This document shows, in pieces, positions 24,001 to 31,210 of a stretch of DNA of 40,815 bases. Source of the DNA: a virus. The notes under the pieces were generated by a model, which was given only the letters and a program-made list of their open reading frames with translations, was not told where the DNA came from and ran no database searches. Every line of letters begins with the position of its first letter. Position 1 is the stretch's first letter. The DNA lies in the IMG/VR virus record IMGVR_UViG_3300029922_000146, positions 1-40,815 of that record; one strand, 5' to 3'. Position numbers and translations under genes: made by a program.

Positions 24001-24496
24001 CGATGAGTTTATCAAAAGCCTGACTTGCTTCGATCTGTCCCTGCTCAATCGCAACGTCAGATTCGGCTACGGCTACAGCGGCAAGTGCCGCCTCGTATTC
24101 CTTTGCGGCACTAACGTCCGCTGAAGATATGAATCCGCTTACCCCCTTTGATGTAGCGGTTCCGTTTGGCAGTACGTTAAGATTGCTAGCCTCATACTTG
24201 GGTACAGCGGTCGCCGCAAGCTTAGCCTGCGCGTCAACGAGAGCCTTATAGGCAGCGGTTTGTTTCACCGCAACAGCAACGGCCTTGTTGGACGATAGTG
24301 TAACTTTGTCCATGCTGGACGCGGTAGCCGCTGCTTTCGTGCCGGTTGCAGCGAGGGAACCTTCGAGCGCGGTAATCCGAACGTCAAGGTTGCTAACTTC
24401 CGTCGCCGTGGCGCGCAACGCAGCATTAGTCTTTGCCAGACCAGTGGTAACACCGTCTTTAAGACTAAGGATTAGGGTGGAGTCATCGTCCGCCAA
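21023..24496 (-). CDS. Tape measure protein
   Basis: It is the longest gene in the window (1157 aa) and lies between the chaperone pair and the minor tail genes. The start is TTG at 24496, with GGAG six bases before it. The N-terminus is coiled coil (LAKTNAALRATATEVSNLDV). Residues about 190-450 resemble the TP901-type tape measure core (SASVIAVDYQRDFASVQRAL-like, with repeated aqmGIAaSDVVEFTRVVAEL pattern). Hydrophobic segments around residues 530-630 are likely membrane-active. At about 0.15 nm per residue this predicts a tail near 170 nm (family rule, not measured). The C-terminus is Gly/Ser-rich (SGGYYSSAGNFTRGFSGGGY). Confidence 0.93.
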   Translation of the reverse strand: MADDDSTLILSLKDGVTTGLAKTNAALRATATEVSNLDVRITALEGSLAATGTKAAATASSMDKVTLSSNKAVAVAVKQTAAYKALVDAQAKLAATAVPKYEASNLNVLPNGTATSKGVSGFISSADVSAAKEYEAALAAVAVAESDVAIEQGQIEASQAFDKLIADSTAARHAISEASTAALGLGAALLALPIASAVIAVDYQRDFASVQRALLAPTTQANALKSELLQLSETTPISFQSLTAIAAAGAQMGIAASDVVEFTRVVAELTITTNTTAASAESFVRKFQLIAGVGSDQFSNLISSLLNVGIHTGATEAQIALLATQIVGIGQVAGFTVPQIIGLSAALASINSTGPSRARGTVVRLITDIQTAVISGTPALAAFAQTAGVTAATVQADFGTDKFAGVFEKFIAGLDQVQKSTGDANLILNKLGITSTVDIPLILNLANAHKLLNTAITDAGQGYADASILAQHYSIVAGTISAQTTDLKNGLGVLANSIGSAAIPALNGIVKGLEGLVDGLVGFNSTAVGTHTLDEVLGIAIAVGGIAILLGTLGKLSTTILAVGKAYEFVTDAVTTLKAAQVAMAATGEASFLGVLAASGPLALAILGIAAGLTTLSIVSQIGVESQTQLQNSLTGTSASVNQIVKSANDGTSWFQQFGNFLVSGGNSADLATSQIKDLDGSLNKFASSNFFVNTQTQLLVGTLNAVGTSLANLSQSNLPDAQNAFDKFAAKTNGSQLELSRLLNTMPAYKTSIDTMLQANGQAVTSQNEISLATGSSTDTYKAVTDAIKSATSAQNNYQAALDNDLGGNKAVASDVTAYQKSVSSLVNLSDVVTETQQTIAGAAAKTGKTYDGTSVTLDQLTKQYQANNIVQQQWANNLIIVAAKYGSAVEGQFITAGYSAVNGSILEQLAKAAPAQGKAYASAMTQAMTEAGTATADAVISAGHLINQNGTAIGASTAAAIGAALQAGIDIPSIMKEFNLQFDDNPIVPQVNLTSATTALSNWVKGISSTSLVLRPDVVFPGASGSGASGGYYSSAGNFTRGFSGGGYTGPGAKYKPAGLVHAGEFVFTKAATSSIGVQNLYAMMQAAGARRGYASGGSVGGSSSPSGAVIQVALSQYDRALLAAAGNVSLVITAGQLAAASNSQGVVASNRRAS

Positions 24497-24537
24497 AGTA
24501 ATCTCCGATAGTAGTAGGGAAGCCTACAGCAAGTCTA

Positions 24538-25607
24538 TCAGATCTCTTCACTCAGGACTGGTCCGAGCAAGCTTGAGAGAGACTGCCTAGACCGTGGATC
24601 GACAACCTCGGTATCACCACGCTTACGCGCCTGCTCGTCTAGATACTCGCGCATCGTAGGCATTTGACCGCCATCGCCAACGCGCGGAACCGCGTACCAA
24701 CGCTGACCCGGAATGTCACTGTTACTCTGGTTCTTCTGAGCGCGCTCAATGGCTGCCTCACTGCGAGAGATGTAACTCTTTGCTTCGAAGATAACGCGCG
24801 GTGACTGATCCAGCCAGATCGGAAACTGACCCGACATAACATTTTGCTTCAGGTAGTGCGCCTTAACGAGAGCGTAGTCGAGCGCCGTCCACTCCTTAGC
24901 CGTTGGATCATTGAGGATCGTAGCGGTCGGGGTCTGGTGGGTATCAATGGCAGCCTGAAGGAAAAGGTCTATGTAAGACTGGTCTTCCCACGTCAGGGCT
25001 TGGCTAAAAAATCCTCGTCCTGTGTGTACTCGATCCAGTCGGTAGCCATTCGCAGCTTCTCAACGGTCTGGTTTATCCTGTGCACCGCCGCAATGGGTGC
25101 ACTCGTCCGCATTTCTGCGATGAGTTCCGGACCGATATCGCTAGCCACAGAGCTATCCGGCGCAACAATCGACTCGATGCACGCCAACCACAGGATACCG
25201 GTAAAGTACTCTTGGCGGTCTTCGTTCTCTTTAATGGTCTTTGTCTTGCGACCCAGAATATCAGTCTCTTCTTCATACTCATACGGGTAAAGATTTGCCG
25301 CAGAGTCGATCAGATTGTTATAGTCCCTACTGGAGATTCCGTGTAGGTGGAACGTGTAAGCGTGTGGAGCTAGCTCCGCGATCTTCTGAGCGATTTTCTC
25401 TTCAAGCTCCGTAGTGGTTTGTGCATTCAAGTCATCGTTTGTGCGCAGTTCCACAACCAGTTCATTGAGTTCATAACCAAGCTGTTCATCGAGATAGACA
25501 ATAACGTCATCCTTAGCGTAGTTACGACCGCGCAGACGTTCGATAAAACTAAATGTACCCGGCTCTGCCGTTGCAGCAGCAAGCTCTTCAGGCGTCTTGT
25601 TAGACAT
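24538..25607 (-). CDS. Tail assembly chaperone, -1 frameshift product (about 356 aa)
   Basis: This is the long form made when ribosomes slip back one base at the heptamer T TTT TTA. Frame 0 supplies 201 residues through ...QDEDFL. The -1 frame then continues SQALTWEDQSYIDLFLQAA and runs without stop for 155 residues to TGA at 24538, ending GPVLSEEI. The downstream frame has an internal ATG (24837), but sequence with clear protein character extends upstream of it back to the slip site, so it is an extension and not a separate gene. Long and short forms (gpGT and gpG in lambda) bind the tape measure protein during tail assembly. Confidence 0.92.
24993..25607 (-). CDS. Tail assembly chaperone, short form
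   Basis: A 204-residue protein starting MSNKTPEELAAATAEPG and ending YTQDEDFLAKP. It is the in-frame product of the gene immediately upstream of the tape measure, equivalent to lambda gpG. It is acidic and helical, with no catalytic motif. The slippery heptamer lies ten bases before the stop codon (TGA at 24993-24995), so most ribosomes are expected to end here. Confidence 0.93.
   Translation of the reverse strand: MSNKTPEELAAATAEPGTFSFIERLRGRNYAKDDVIVYLDEQLGYELNELVVELRTNDDLNAQTTTELEEKIAQKIAELAPHAYTFHLHGISSRDYNNLIDSAANLYPYEYEEETDILGRKTKTIKENEDRQEYFTGILWLACIESIVAPDSSVASDIGPELIAEMRTSAPIAAVHRINQTVEKLRMATDWIEYTQDEDFLAKP
25005..25011 (-). promoter_or_regulatory. Programmed -1 ribosomal frameshift site T TTT TTA
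   Basis: On the minus strand the codons GAT TTT TTA contain the heptamer T TTT TTA in the correct X XXY YYZ phase, the same heptamer as the HIV-1 gag-pol site. The -1 frame is open upstream and downstream of it and joins the two chaperone reading frames. Confidence 0.93.
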
Positions 25608-25645
25608 AGATTCTTCCCATTCCCTCTTTGGTTAAATACTACCAG

Positions 25646-25684
25646 CAAAAAGAAACGCCGCCAGCCCCGAAGGACCAGCGGCGT
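25646..25684 (-). terminator. Intrinsic terminator after the major tail protein gene
   Basis: Read on the minus strand: ACGCCGC pairs with GCGGCGT (25655-25684), the stem continues inward through G-U and G-C pairs to a UUCG tetraloop, and the tract TTTCTTTTTG follows. It lies between the major tail protein and chaperone genes. Partial read-through is expected, because the chaperone and tape measure genes have no obvious promoter of their own. Confidence 0.9.
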
Positions 25685-25701
25685 CTGAGTAGCTAGTAAA
25701 A

Positions 25702-26520
25702 CTAGCTGAGGGTTACAACGAGGGGAGCAGTTGCAGCGGTACCCGTAGCAGGCCACGTACAACTAATGTTGACCGTGCCAGCGGATGCCGAAGCCGGAAT
25801 CGAGACGACGCCATTGTTCGAGACAGTTGCCTTGGTGGTATCAGAGCTAGACCACACAACACCACGAGTTTTGTCACGACCGACAACCGTTGCGGTTGCG
25901 GCCAGCTTAGACGCAGTGCCGTGAACGCCAGTGGCGGTAAGGGGCAGAATCGAAACGACCGGAGCGGACGAGCTAGGACGAACCGGGGTGTAGACCGCCA
26001 GAGAACCGAGCGGCACGAAGGTGATCGTATAGCGGAAAGCGTTCTCCCCAACGATAGCATCAGTCCACGCGTCGGACTGGACAGAGAACGTGTGAACCAG
26101 ATCGCCAGCCTGTGGAGCTACTGACGGGAATAGCGGGTATGCGCCACCCGAGGTCGTATCGATCGCACCATCGATGCGCTCAACGAGGTAGCCCTGCGTA
26201 CCCTGCTGGTTAAGGAGAGTGTAGACAGTGGCGAACATGTTGGTCGAATCACCGAAAGTTCCGGGGTAGTAGAAGCTAAGTTTGCCACCATACTTCGAGG
26301 CACCACGTACGTTGACCTTACCGAACGCCGAGATAGCCGGGTCGGTGGTAACGTCGCTAGACTCGATACCGAAGTCAAGATCGCTCCATGAGATAGCATC
26401 CGAGATATCGGTGCCTGCTGCGATTTCGGTTACGACAGGTGCAAGTGGGTTGGCGAAACCGCTAATCGGTACCCACCAGAACTTGACATTTCCATTCGCA
26501 CTGAGTTTCGCATCGACCAT
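25702..26520 (-). CDS. Major tail protein with C-terminal Ig-like domain
   Basis: Residues 1-185 are a tail-tube-type beta protein: VKFWWVPISGFANPLAPVVT near the start, then ISWSDLDFGIESSD and VNVRGASKYGGKLSFYYPGT. Residues about 190-272 form a Big_2-type Ig domain (VSILPLTATGVHGTASKLAA, VVWSSSDTTKATVSNNGVVS), a common decoration on phage tube subunits that projects from the tail surface. The position upstream of the chaperone pair is canonical. AAGGA precedes the ATG. The N-terminus resembles the neighbouring 171-residue protein (27110-27625), suggesting a duplication. Confidence 0.9.
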   Translation of the reverse strand: MVDAKLSANGNVKFWWVPISGFANPLAPVVTEIAAGTDISDAISWSDLDFGIESSDVTTDPAISAFGKVNVRGASKYGGKLSFYYPGTFGDSTNMFATVYTLLNQQGTQGYLVERIDGAIDTTSGGAYPLFPSVAPQAGDLVHTFSVQSDAWTDAIVGENAFRYTITFVPLGSLAVYTPVRPSSSAPVVSILPLTATGVHGTASKLAATATVVGRDKTRGVVWSSSDTTKATVSNNGVVSIPASASAGTVNISCTWPATGTAATAPLVVTLS

Positions 26521-26536
26521 AATTTATTTTCCTTCT

Positions 26537-26555
26537 CTAAAGTCTGTACCTTTAG
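26537..26555. repeat. Inverted repeat in the divergent gap
   Basis: CTAAAG (26537-26542) and CTTTAG (26550-26555) flank seven bases. The palindrome sits in the 59-base gap between the divergent major tail and HNH genes. It could be an operator for one of them or a remnant of the insertion. No promoter of good quality is visible on either strand. Confidence 0.4.
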
Positions 26556-26579
26556 TCTAATGCATGGTATGCTGGGGGT

Positions 26580-27098
26580 ATGGCAACGTTAAAAAGCTAT
26601 CCACCAAAACGGAAATCTAGAGCTTATGAGGACTATCCTAACCGTAGAACAAATCCAGATGGCTCATGGAAAGTCTGTAAAGCAGAAAACTGCGAGCTAC
26701 CAGTAAGGTGTCGTGGGCTATGTCGTACACACTATGAATGGGAGCTTCGAAGCCTCCCCCTTGGTGACGCCAGGACGCACGGTAAGCGTTGCCCTGTTAG
26801 GGATTGCAAGGTTGCCTGTCTGCATCCTGCGGATATGTGCGGCAAGCATACTCGTCAGGCTAAGGGGTATAACTTAAGCTGGATAGAATTTGTAAAGATT
26901 AAAAACGGGACACAGGTCTGTCAAAATTGGGGATGCGAAAATACGGAGAGATTGCATATAGATCACAACCATAATACAGGTGAAATTCGTGGACTTTTGT
27001 GTCATGGCTGCAATGTTGCACTTGGCATGATACAAGAAAACCCCCGCAGATTGCAGGGGTTACTTGATTGGATTCATGCACCAGCCCTAATGGACTAG
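26580..27098 (+). CDS. HNH endonuclease (endonuclease VII type), likely homing
   Basis: A free-standing plus-strand gene inside the minus-strand structural operon. The C-terminal half is an endonuclease VII-type HNH: LHIDHNHNTGEIRGLLCHGC then NVALGMIQENP, with a zinc-binding CQNWGC before it. The N-terminal half has further Cys/His pairs (CKAENCELPVRCRGLCRTHY; CPVRDCKVACLHPADMCGKH) that look like DNA-binding zinc modules. The Lys-rich start, higher AT content and opposite orientation mark it as an insertion. It probably cuts uninvaded relatives near this locus and spreads by repair. It splits two related tail-tube-like genes. Confidence 0.9.
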   Translation: MATLKSYPPKRKSRAYEDYPNRRTNPDGSWKVCKAENCELPVRCRGLCRTHYEWELRSLPLGDARTHGKRCPVRDCKVACLHPADMCGKHTRQAKGYNLSWIEFVKIKNGTQVCQNWGCENTERLHIDHNHNTGEIRGLLCHGCNVALGMIQENPRRLQGLLDWIHAPALMD

Positions 27099-27109
27099 AA
27101 CGGAAATTA

Positions 27110-27625
27110 TCAAGAAAGAAGGGTATAATTCCAATTGATGAAGTTGTTCGACAGGAACTTCATCTCAAGGAACACGTCAGCATCAACAGCCAGAACGTCT
27201 AGCGGGTTGTCAGTCTTAACCTGAACAATACGAACAATGTCACCGACAGCGAAAGCGCTAGTGTTCGGCTTGCCGAGACGCTCAATCGCGTAGAAGTCAA
27301 TGTCAGGAACTGACAGGAGACTCATCGCGCGCCCGAAGTAACCGGTAGCACTACGGTCCTGATCACGCAGAACCTTGTAGTCGATGGTGGCAGTGTGAAC
27401 GGTGGGCGTAACCGTCGATGCGTTTGTGCAGAACGTCAGCGTCGAGTCAGTGTCAGAGTCACCGAGAGTGAACTCGGTCGTGTCCTCGGACAGCGCGCAG
27501 GTCAGGTCTTTAACGTAAGTTGAGTTGTTAAGCTCGGTCGAAGTCGGGGCGGACGGATTGGCGAATGCCTCAAGGTACGCCAGACCAAGAAAAACGTTGA
27601 GTCGATAGAGTCGAGTCTCGGCCAT
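27110..27625 (-). CDS. Tail-tube-like structural protein (171 aa)
   Basis: The N-terminus FLGLAYLEAFANPSAPTSTE parallels FWWVPISGFANPLAPVVTEI of the major tail protein gene on the other side of the HNH gene. Both continue into short strands with many Thr/Ser/Asp. This one has no Ig domain. It is probably a second tail-tube-fold protein, either the actual tube subunit or a paralogue capping the tube. The gene starts where the preceding gene ends (TAATG overlap) and lies downstream of the tail terminator gene, consistent with tail completion. Confidence 0.75.
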   Translation of the reverse strand: MAETRLYRLNVFLGLAYLEAFANPSAPTSTELNNSTYVKDLTCALSEDTTEFTLGDSDTDSTLTFCTNASTVTPTVHTATIDYKVLRDQDRSATGYFGRAMSLLSVPDIDFYAIERLGKPNTSAFAVGDIVRIVQVKTDNPLDVLAVDADVFLEMKFLSNNFINWNYTLLS

Positions 27626-27909
27626 TAGTTAGCTTCCTGTTCCGGAGTTGCAGCAGGCTCAGGAGCCGGTGCATCCACAATTGGTTCTGCCTCAACGGGA
27701 GCGTCGGTGTCAACCTGCTCGGGTGCGAGGACTACTTTATTATTTGCGTCGGGAAAGTCGACAGCGAGACCGGGCTTGAACATGCCCTCAACAAGTTCTT
27801 TCGTACCCTCTTCAACGCGCAGCATAAAGCGGCCAAGCACCGGGTGGTCAATAACCTCGTCGCGCTCGTCACCGATCTTGCCGGTTTGCGTGTTGAGAAT
27901 TGTCGTCAT
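27625..27909 (-). CDS. Small acidic structural-region protein (94 aa)
   Basis: It starts MTTILNTQTGKIGDERDEVI, has a central VLGRFMLRVEEGTKELVEGM segment and an Ala/Pro/Glu-rich tail (APAPEPAATPEQEAN). No family is recognised. Placed between the tail terminator and tube genes, it may be a small tail or head-tail accessory. The flexible acidic tail is probably disordered. Confidence 0.75.
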   Translation of the reverse strand: MTTILNTQTGKIGDERDEVIDHPVLGRFMLRVEEGTKELVEGMFKPGLAVDFPDANNKVVLAPEQVDTDAPVEAEPIVDAPAPEPAATPEQEAN

Positions 27910-27934
27910 AATACTTCCAATCTTAGCAGTTTGA

Positions 27935-28405
27935 TCAGTGTGGGATAGGCGAGCTAACGCCAGTAGTGTTCGCTCCGTGTCGCATCCGCACGGAAGACTG
28001 GAACGTTGTCGGTAGCGTACCGTTCTCTTCGTACACGTAGTTGCGGACTTTCTCGTAGATCGTCATCTCAGTACTATCAGTCGGTGCCCAACCCGTCAGG
28101 GTGTCCAGAACAGCTTGCATCAGGAGTCGGGACATTCGACCAGTCGGTGCAATGGTGTCAATGTCTACCGTAGTAAAGTAGTCGTCCCACCGTGGACCAC
28201 CCATACTGCGACCGGCAGAAGTGCCCACCGGATTGAGATTACTGTATGCCAGGACGATGTACGGCTTCAACGCCTGCTGTGGGGATGCCAGAACGGTCTG
28301 AACGTCATCCGGCAAACCATCTTCGTAGATCGTTGTATTCGGAAAGACTTCTTTTAGGTACGCGGTAATCGAATCCTGGGTAAGTACAATATTAAACCCA
28401 GCCAC
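27935..28405 (-). CDS. Tail terminator protein
   Basis: A 156-residue protein in the position of lambda gpU-like tail terminators, after the connector genes and before the tube genes. Features are an N-terminal helix (ITAYLKEVFPNTTIYEDGLP), a strand LKPYIVLAYSNLNPVG and the middle DYFTTVDIDTIAPTGRMSRL, matching the alpha-beta layout of the family. It overlaps the preceding gene by 14 bases. It probably forms the ring that ends tube growth and joins the head. Confidence 0.75.
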   Translation of the reverse strand: MAGFNIVLTQDSITAYLKEVFPNTTIYEDGLPDDVQTVLASPQQALKPYIVLAYSNLNPVGTSAGRSMGGPRWDDYFTTVDIDTIAPTGRMSRLLMQAVLDTLTGWAPTDSTEMTIYEKVRNYVYEENGTLPTTFQSSVRMRHGANTTGVSSPIPH

Positions 28406-28877
28406 TGTTACCTGCTTTCATAGCCTTTGCCGCACGGCCGACAATCTCAGGCCCGAGAACGTGCATTGCAACCCGAGCGTTTAGCGAAGCGTCACGAAGT
28501 GCATTCATCGCTGGAACGAATTTGCCATTGATCCCCGCGTGCTGGAAACCGTCTTCCTGATATGTGTAGTACTTAATAAAGTCAAACCAGCCGAACTCCC
28601 AGATGTATACGGTTGGCGATGGCTTCGGAATGCGCCGATAGCCAACCGCGTCTTGCATCGTGATATCGACATTACGACTCGGGTCCACGCGACCGGCGCG
28701 ACCCTGCGAGTTTGAGTACGCAGTGCCACGCTCGCCAATGTAGTCTTTCATCTCTTCCGAGCTATGCTGGGAAAGCTGTTCAAGGTCGACGTCGACAGTA
28801 GCGATAGCTGCTGGAACTTTAGCAATGCCAGCTTCAAGATCATCGATCAAAGTCGCACGAGAAAAGTACGCGCCCAT
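28392..28877 (-). CDS. Head-tail connector / tail completion protein (HK97 gp10-like)
   Basis: A 161-residue protein with an N-terminal helical half (SQHSSEEMKDYIGERG) followed by KPSPTVYIWEFGWFDFIKYY and a C-terminal helix rich in Ala/Arg (DASLNARVAMHVLGPEIVGR). Gene order (adaptor, stopper, this gene, tail terminator) and length fit the HK97 gp10 family. The assignment is mostly positional. Confidence 0.7.
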   Translation of the reverse strand: MGAYFSRATLIDDLEAGIAKVPAAIATVDVDLEQLSQHSSEEMKDYIGERGTAYSNSQGRAGRVDPSRNVDITMQDAVGYRRIPKPSPTVYIWEFGWFDFIKYYTYQEDGFQHAGINGKFVPAMNALRDASLNARVAMHVLGPEIVGRAAKAMKAGNSGWV

Positions 28878-29326
28878 TAGACACCCACATTCTTCAGATT
28901 AACAACCGTCTCAATGGTGCGCATGAAACCAAGCGGCAACGTCAAACCAGACTCAACCACGAACTGGTAGTGCATCAGGTCGGGCTGGTTCGTGCATTCG
29001 GTAATGTTGATCCACATACCCGCAACGATATCCGCATCCGGTCCATCATCCGCGAGAGTAAAGCGAACAGAACGCGCGAACGTTACACCGTTGTCAGGCT
29101 CTGTCGCAGTACGCGGCTGACGATAGTACTCAGCCTGAGCTAGACCGGTGTAGATAACGTCGCTCGGATCAGTGGCAGCCGTATTTGTCCACGGATCAAA
29201 ATCAAGGCCAAGCTGAGTTGTGTTCGGCTGAATGATCTGGATAGTGCAAGCGCAAAAACCAAGCAATGGAATGCGGGCGTTTGCTCGCCAGCGAGGGTCA
29301 AGGGTTGAACGTCCGTTAAGCCCCAT
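28877..29326 (-). CDS. Head-tail stopper / neck protein
   Basis: A 149-residue, mainly beta protein containing CTIQIIQPNTTQLGLDFDPW, then YTGLAQAEYYRQPRTATEPD and GMWINITECTNQPDLMHYQF. The pattern of strands around SDVIYTGLAQ and the GMWI-NI turn is typical of stopper proteins (gpFII/gp16-like) in actinobacteriophages. It follows the head-tail adaptor directly with a one-base overlap. It probably closes the portal until the tail attaches. Confidence 0.72.
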   Translation of the reverse strand: MGLNGRSTLDPRWRANARIPLLGFCACTIQIIQPNTTQLGLDFDPWTNTAATDPSDVIYTGLAQAEYYRQPRTATEPDNGVTFARSVRFTLADDGPDADIVAGMWINITECTNQPDLMHYQFVVESGLTLPLGFMRTIETVVNLKNVGV

Positions 29327-29733
29327 TAGTTACCGATCCACCACGGCACAAGGCCAACCAGTTCCACCACTTCGCCGTAGCTGAATGGCTCGTCGTGTCC
29401 ATGCTCGATATCGAAGTAATCCAGCGCACCGTCACCATACGGGTTAGCAAGTTGCTGCTGCCCAAGCTGGATGTTCATCTGTGCAGACTTCAGCCACTGC
29501 GCCTGAACCGCCGCACCATTCGTGGAGGTTTCGTAGTTGGTGATAACCTTCTGGATCAGAAGCTCAGAGTTACCAACCGCCATCTGCGCCAGGCCAGTTG
29601 CCCAGAAAATATTCGAGTAACCGGTGAGATAGAACGCTTCAATCTGTGCATCAGTGAACAGCGTGGCATCATCGAACACAGCGTCGGTATCCGGAATCAG
29701 ATTCCTGATCGCTGTTAGTGCATCGGGGTCCAT
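29326..29733 (-). CDS. Head-to-tail adaptor protein
   Basis: It starts MDPDALTAIRNLIPDTDAVF, then FTDAQIEAFY and GYSNIFWATGLAQMAVGNSE, the all-helical pattern of gp6/gp15-type adaptors that sit under the portal. AAGGA precedes the ATG by five bases. It is the first gene after the terminator at 29.9 kb and so heads the connector/tail unit. Its leader folds into two strong hairpins. Confidence 0.8.
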   Translation of the reverse strand: MDPDALTAIRNLIPDTDAVFDDATLFTDAQIEAFYLTGYSNIFWATGLAQMAVGNSELLIQKVITNYETSTNGAAVQAQWLKSAQMNIQLGQQQLANPYGDGALDYFDIEHGHDEPFSYGEVVELVGLVPWWIGN

Positions 29734-29752
29734 CGTGTTCCTTAAAGTAAAG

Positions 29753-29818
29753 GGGCGGGCGGAGGGTTAAGCCTCAACGCCCACCCGAGCAACCAGAGTT
29801 GGGAGGGTGACTCGGTTG
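29753..29818 (-). other. Two hairpins in the leader of the head-tail adaptor gene
   Basis: Hairpin one pairs GGGCG (29757-29761) with CGCCC (29778-29782), extended inward by GAGG/CCTC and outward by GGG/CCC with small bulges. Hairpin two pairs CAACC-(A)-GAGT (29790-29799) with ACTC-GGTTG (29810-29818), nine pairs with one bulged A. Neither is followed by a U-tract. They lie within the leader of the gene starting at 29733 and may stabilise the mRNA or guide processing. A TTGACT (29865-29860, minus strand) is a possible -35 box, but no good -10 follows. Confidence 0.5.
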
Positions 29819-29887
29819 TTGCACTTAGTCTATCATCTCGATAAGTAGGCAATGGCCCTAGTCAAACTAGTAGCATCGTCATAGCAC

Positions 29888-29919
29888 AAAAAAGCCCACG
29901 CCGGGGACGTGGGCTTTTT
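29888..29919. terminator. Intrinsic terminator after the capsid genes
   Basis: GCCCACG (29894-29900) and CGTGGGC (29908-29914) form a seven-pair GC-rich stem with a seven-base loop, flanked by six A and five T bases, so it is active in both directions. It ends the head gene unit transcribed on the minus strand. Confidence 0.94.
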
Positions 29920-29936
29920 CACTAATCTGTATTTCG

Positions 29937-30116
29937 TTACGAGGACTTCATTAGTCCGAGGTTGATCAGAGCCTGACCAAGCTGCGTCGTAGTGACCGTA
30001 GCTGGGTTGATGTAGGTCTGTACATTGTCGATATGGAGCGGGTACGGCGCAGGCCCTTTGCCCGAAGTGTAGTTCGGGTCATAGACGAACGTTACCGGCT
30101 TGGGACGTACTGCCAT
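29937..30116 (-). CDS. Small structural-region protein (59 aa)
   Basis: The ATG at 30116 overlaps the stop of the major capsid gene (TAATG) and the frame ends at TAA 29937. The product begins MAVRPKPVTFVYDPNYTSGK, continues GPAPYPLHIDNVQTYINPAT and ends NLGLMKSS. It is the last gene before the terminator. The sequence has good protein character (DNVQTYINPA, TTQLGQALINLG). It could be a capsid or neck accessory. Function unknown. Confidence 0.75.
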   Translation of the reverse strand: MAVRPKPVTFVYDPNYTSGKGPAPYPLHIDNVQTYINPATVTTTQLGQALINLGLMKSS

Positions 30117-31210
30117 TAGTTAACTCCGCTCGACCAGACCATCGACTCTTCGGTGACCAGCGCGCCAGCACCAACCGTGCGAACACGGAAATCAATGCTG
30201 TCGTTCTCGAAGCCACCTTCGAATGGATCAATAGTGGAAGCGCCACCATAGGTGGAACCAGTGAAGTTCGCAATGCGAATCTCGGGAGCCTCTTCGCCAG
30301 CAAGCGTCAGGCGAGCCAGCCCGTAACGAGCAGCCGCGCCGACCGAGGGCACAAGGTACCAGTTGGTCGAAGTCGGGAGCCAGTCAGTCGTGACAACCTC
30401 AACGTTACCGAGCGGGACGAACCCAGCAGCGTCATACTGCACAGAACCATCGGTGAAGCTCAGGTTAGTGAAGTTGACGATAGCGTTCGCCAGAATCTCA
30501 AGTGCAGGCGGAACAACCAGCTTGTAGCTAGAGGCACCAACCAAACGACCATTGAGACGACGCAGGGCGATCTGCTGGAGTGCCAGCGAGACAGCCCCGA
30601 GGCTCAGGTGAGAGTTCTGCGGAACGGCAGTCGTACTATCGATAGGCGAGACACCAGCAGCGAGGTTGGAGAACGAGGTCACACCAGTCGCCAGCGCGTT
30701 GAAGACGCTGTACTCTTCGGTGTTGTTCGCCAGCCACAGGAACTGGTCCGGGAAGCCCTGAAGGAACCCAAGCGGGTCATCCTTGTACTCTTCCCACGAG
30801 AAGCCGAACTTTGCACCCTGCTTGTTAATGGCAGCTTCAAGTTCGGTTCCAGTCACGGACACGTACGGGTACTGACCAAGCTCAGGAACAACCGGCAGGA
30901 TAGCACCGGTAGGCGCGCCAGCCATTGTCTGCTGAAGCTGCGAGAACGAGCCGAGCAGATCGATGAACCGGATGTTGCGGAAGTTGCTGACCGTAACCGG
31001 CGTTGCAACCTTCTGCCACTGCGGCGTCAGGGCCTGATACTTCGGGAGCAGGTTAGCGTTGATAATCTGCGCGAGTGCGAGCGGAGCGTCCGAGGTCGAA
31101 ATCGACTCGGAGAGCATAGCAGCCTGAATCTTGTCACCGTTAAGGGTGCCTTCGATCATCTGCTTCATCTTCGCAAGCTTGCGAGGATCAACTGAATTGC
31201 GGTTGACCAT
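30116..31210 (-). CDS. Major capsid protein
   Basis: A 364-residue protein lying after portal, protease and decoration genes, the canonical position. The ATG at 31210 is chosen over one at 31240 because it has a GGAG upstream and overlaps the stop of the previous gene. Visible HK97-type features are an N-terminal helical arm (KMKQMIEGTLNGDKIQAAML), an E-loop/P-domain region (FGFSWEEYKDDPLGFLQGFP), SYKLVVPPALEILANAIVNF as spine helix and strand, and a C-terminal strand region (FENDSIDFRVRTVGAGALV). No cleaved delta domain is obvious; scaffold functions may be in the protease gene. Confidence 0.87.
   Translation of the reverse strand: MVNRNSVDPRKLAKMKQMIEGTLNGDKIQAAMLSESISTSDAPLALAQIINANLLPKYQALTPQWQKVATPVTVSNFRNIRFIDLLGSFSQLQQTMAGAPTGAILPVVPELGQYPYVSVTGTELEAAINKQGAKFGFSWEEYKDDPLGFLQGFPDQFLWLANNTEEYSVFNALATGVTSFSNLAAGVSPIDSTTAVPQNSHLSLGAVSLALQQIALRRLNGRLVGASSYKLVVPPALEILANAIVNFTNLSFTDGSVQYDAAGFVPLGNVEVVTTDWLPTSTNWYLVPSVGAAARYGLARLTLAGEEAPEIRIANFTGSTYGGASTIDPFEGGFENDSIDFRVRTVGAGALVTEESMVWSSGVN

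Noticed and set aside
26564-26580. TATGCT as -10 box for the HNH gene
   Set aside because: It lies too close to the start codon and has no -35 partner at 16-18 bases.
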